A stretch of 6,360 nucleotides of DNA from Bacteroidales bacterium (GTDB lineage: Bacteria; Bacteroidota; Bacteroidia; Bacteroidales; UBA3663), in the NCBI GenBank assembly GCA_016293065.1, contig JAEDEY010000103.1:1-6360 (forward strand), written 5' to 3'. The position numbers and the translations under genes were made by a program. This document shows positions 5,467-6,360 of the stretch, piece after piece; positions within the stretch are counted from its first letter, which is position 1; each line of letters starts with the position of its first letter. The notes below the pieces were generated by a model that saw nothing but the letters and a program-made list of their open reading frames with translations, was not told where the DNA came from and did not search any database.

Positions 5467-6360
5467 TTATTCGAAAGCACCCATCTTAAGCATGTTGACC
5501 TCCTGCTGAGTGAGATGACGCCAGCGACCTCTTGGGAGGTTCTTCTTGGTGAGACCAGCGAAATAAACACGGTCAAGCTTGGTTACACGATAACCGAGGA
5601 ACTCAAAGATACGGCGAACGATACGGTTCTTGCCGCTGTGAATCTCGATTCCTATCTGGTTCTTGTCCTTGTCGTTGGCATAGGCAATGGCATCGGCATG
5701 GATTGGGCCATCTTCGAGTTCAATACCAGCAGATATCTTTGCGAGGTCTTCTGGATTGACATCTTTGTCAAGCCAAACGTGATAGATCTTTTTCTTCACA
5801 TACTTAGGGTGAGTAAGCTTGCTTGCAAGATCACCGTCGTTGGTGAGAAGAAGCACACCTGTAGTATTGCGGTCGAGACGACCAACAGGATAGATACGCT
5901 CCTGGCTGGCATTGCGCACCAAGTCCATTACAGTCTGTCGACCCTGAGGATCATCACTTGTTGTCACTGTATCTTTTGGCTTGTTGAGAAGCACATAAAT
6001 CTTGCGCTCAAGGGAAATTGGCTGATCGTTGAACATGATTGAGTCCTTACGAGTGACCTTTGTGCCAAGTTCGGTTACTACCTCGCCATTGACCTTGACA
6101 TTACCGGCCTGAATGTATTCATCTGCCTCGCGACGAGAGCAAACTCCTGCATTGGCGAGGAACTTGTTGAGACGCAATTCCTCATTTGGATCAACAAATG
6201 CTTCGGTATATTCAACTGGACGCTGCTGGTTCTGGCGACGCTGTGGCTGCTGACGGCGACCATAGCCACCACCTTGCTGTGGACGACCATAACCATCACG
6301 ATAGCCGCCTTGCTGTGGACGACCGTAACCGCCCTGCTGTGGACGACCATATCCTCCCTG
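5467..6360 (-). CDS. rluB: RluB-like 23S rRNA pseudouridine synthase with repeat-rich N-terminal extension (5' end outside window)
   Basis: This RsuA/RluB-family enzyme isomerises a specific uridine in 23S rRNA to pseudouridine during ribosome assembly. The frame is open to the right edge (297 codons visible), so the true start is outside. Visible residues 1-41 are a Gln/Gly/Tyr/Arg-rich, probably disordered extension with GGYGRPQQ units, and about 42-61 form an acidic linker (VEYTEAFVDPNEE). The S4 RNA-binding domain follows at about 62-95 (LRLNKFLANAGVCSRREADE onward). The catalytic domain contains the family motif VGRLDRNTTG, with the catalytic Asp at visible residue 163 (codon 5872-5874), then LLLTNDGDLASKLTHP and the late motif KNRIVRRIFEFLGY. 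The TTG at 6177 that could start a 236-residue form is not the start, because coding sequence continues upstream without a break. The extension is typical of Bacteroidota homologues. RluB is the best family match, but RluE/RluF/RsuA-like site specificity cannot be excluded by eye. Confidence 0.9.
   Translation of the reverse strand, partial: QGGYGRPQQGGYGRPQQGGYRDGYGRPQQGGGYGRRQQPQRRQNQQRPVEYTEAFVDPNEELRLNKFLANAGVCSRREADEYIQAGNVKVNGEVVTELGTKVTRKDSIMFNDQPISLERKIYVLLNKPKDTVTTSDDPQGRQTVMDLVRNASQERIYPVGRLDRNTTGVLLLTNDGDLASKLTHPKYVKKKIYHVWLDKDVNPEDLAKISAGIELEDGPIHADAIAYANDKDKNQIGIEIHSGKNRIVRRIFEFLGYRVTKLDRVYFAGLTKKNLPRGRWRHLTQQEVNMLKMGAFE
6247..6360 (-). repeat. 24-nt in-frame tandem repeats encoding GGYGRPQQ
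   Basis: Within the 5' part of the pseudouridine synthase gene, 24-nt units encode GGYGRPQQ. There are exact protein copies at 6334-6357 and 6310-6333, a 36-nt unit at 6274-6309 with a four-residue insert (GGYRDGYGRPQQ), and a degenerate unit at 6247-6273 (GGGYGRRQQ). The core TATGGTCGTCCACAGCA is nearly identical at DNA level, with changes mostly at wobble positions, indicating recent duplication by slippage or unequal recombination. More copies probably lie beyond the right edge. Confidence 0.88.

Noticed and set aside
5371..6042. Plus-strand open frame of 223 codons opposite the pseudouridine synthase
   Set aside because: The opposite strand encodes S4 and catalytic pseudouridine synthase motifs. 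This frame has hydrophobic stretches only because of reverse-complement codons.
6175..6177. TTG as start of a 236-residue pseudouridine synthase
   Set aside because: The frame continues upstream without a stop to the window edge and encodes a coherent linker and repeat domain, so the codon is an internal Leu.
6247..6360. CRISPR-like array of short repeats
   Set aside because: The units are directly adjacent, 24 nt long, in frame and coding, with no unique spacers.

Overview
The window is an ordinary chromosomal segment of a Bacteroidota bacterium, most likely a Bacteroidales/Prevotellaceae-type gut or oral anaerobe. The evidence is an exact Bacteroidota promoter (TTTG, 20 nt, TACCTTTG) ahead of accC, A-rich translation starts without Shine-Dalgarno sequences, moderate GC with AT-rich spacers, the overall protein character, and a Gly/Tyr/Gln/Arg-rich N-terminal extension on an rRNA pseudouridine synthase. 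All supported genes lie on the minus strand, so the order of transcription runs from high to low coordinates.

First transcribed block (6360 to 3772): an RluB-like 23S rRNA pseudouridine synthase, whose 5' end with its 8-residue repeats runs off the right edge; a 211-nt AT-rich spacer with several GATAAAG motifs and two possible hairpins; then asnS (asparaginyl-tRNA synthetase), closed by a clear intrinsic terminator. Both genes serve translation.

Second block (3712 to 1): a promoter, then a compact operon of biotin carboxylase (accC), a biotin carboxyl carrier protein, an acyl-CoA carboxyltransferase, and the first 24 codons of a predicted lipoprotein that continues past the left edge. The three carboxylase proteins form a complete ATP- and biotin-dependent acyl-CoA carboxylase: AccC carboxylates biotin on Lys133 of the carrier and the carboxyltransferase passes the CO2 to an acyl-CoA. 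Propionyl-CoA (giving methylmalonyl-CoA) is the likeliest substrate by family resemblance. Acetyl-CoA is not excluded, because the residue at a known specificity position is Ile rather than Asp.

I see no mobile element, CRISPR array, RNA gene, or evidence of a new defence or metabolic system. The points most worth a second look are the apparent split of a PccA-like alpha subunit within its BT domain, the short N-terminus and Ile381 of the carboxyltransferase, the lipoprotein that follows the carboxylase genes, and the repeat-rich disordered extension of the pseudouridine synthase.
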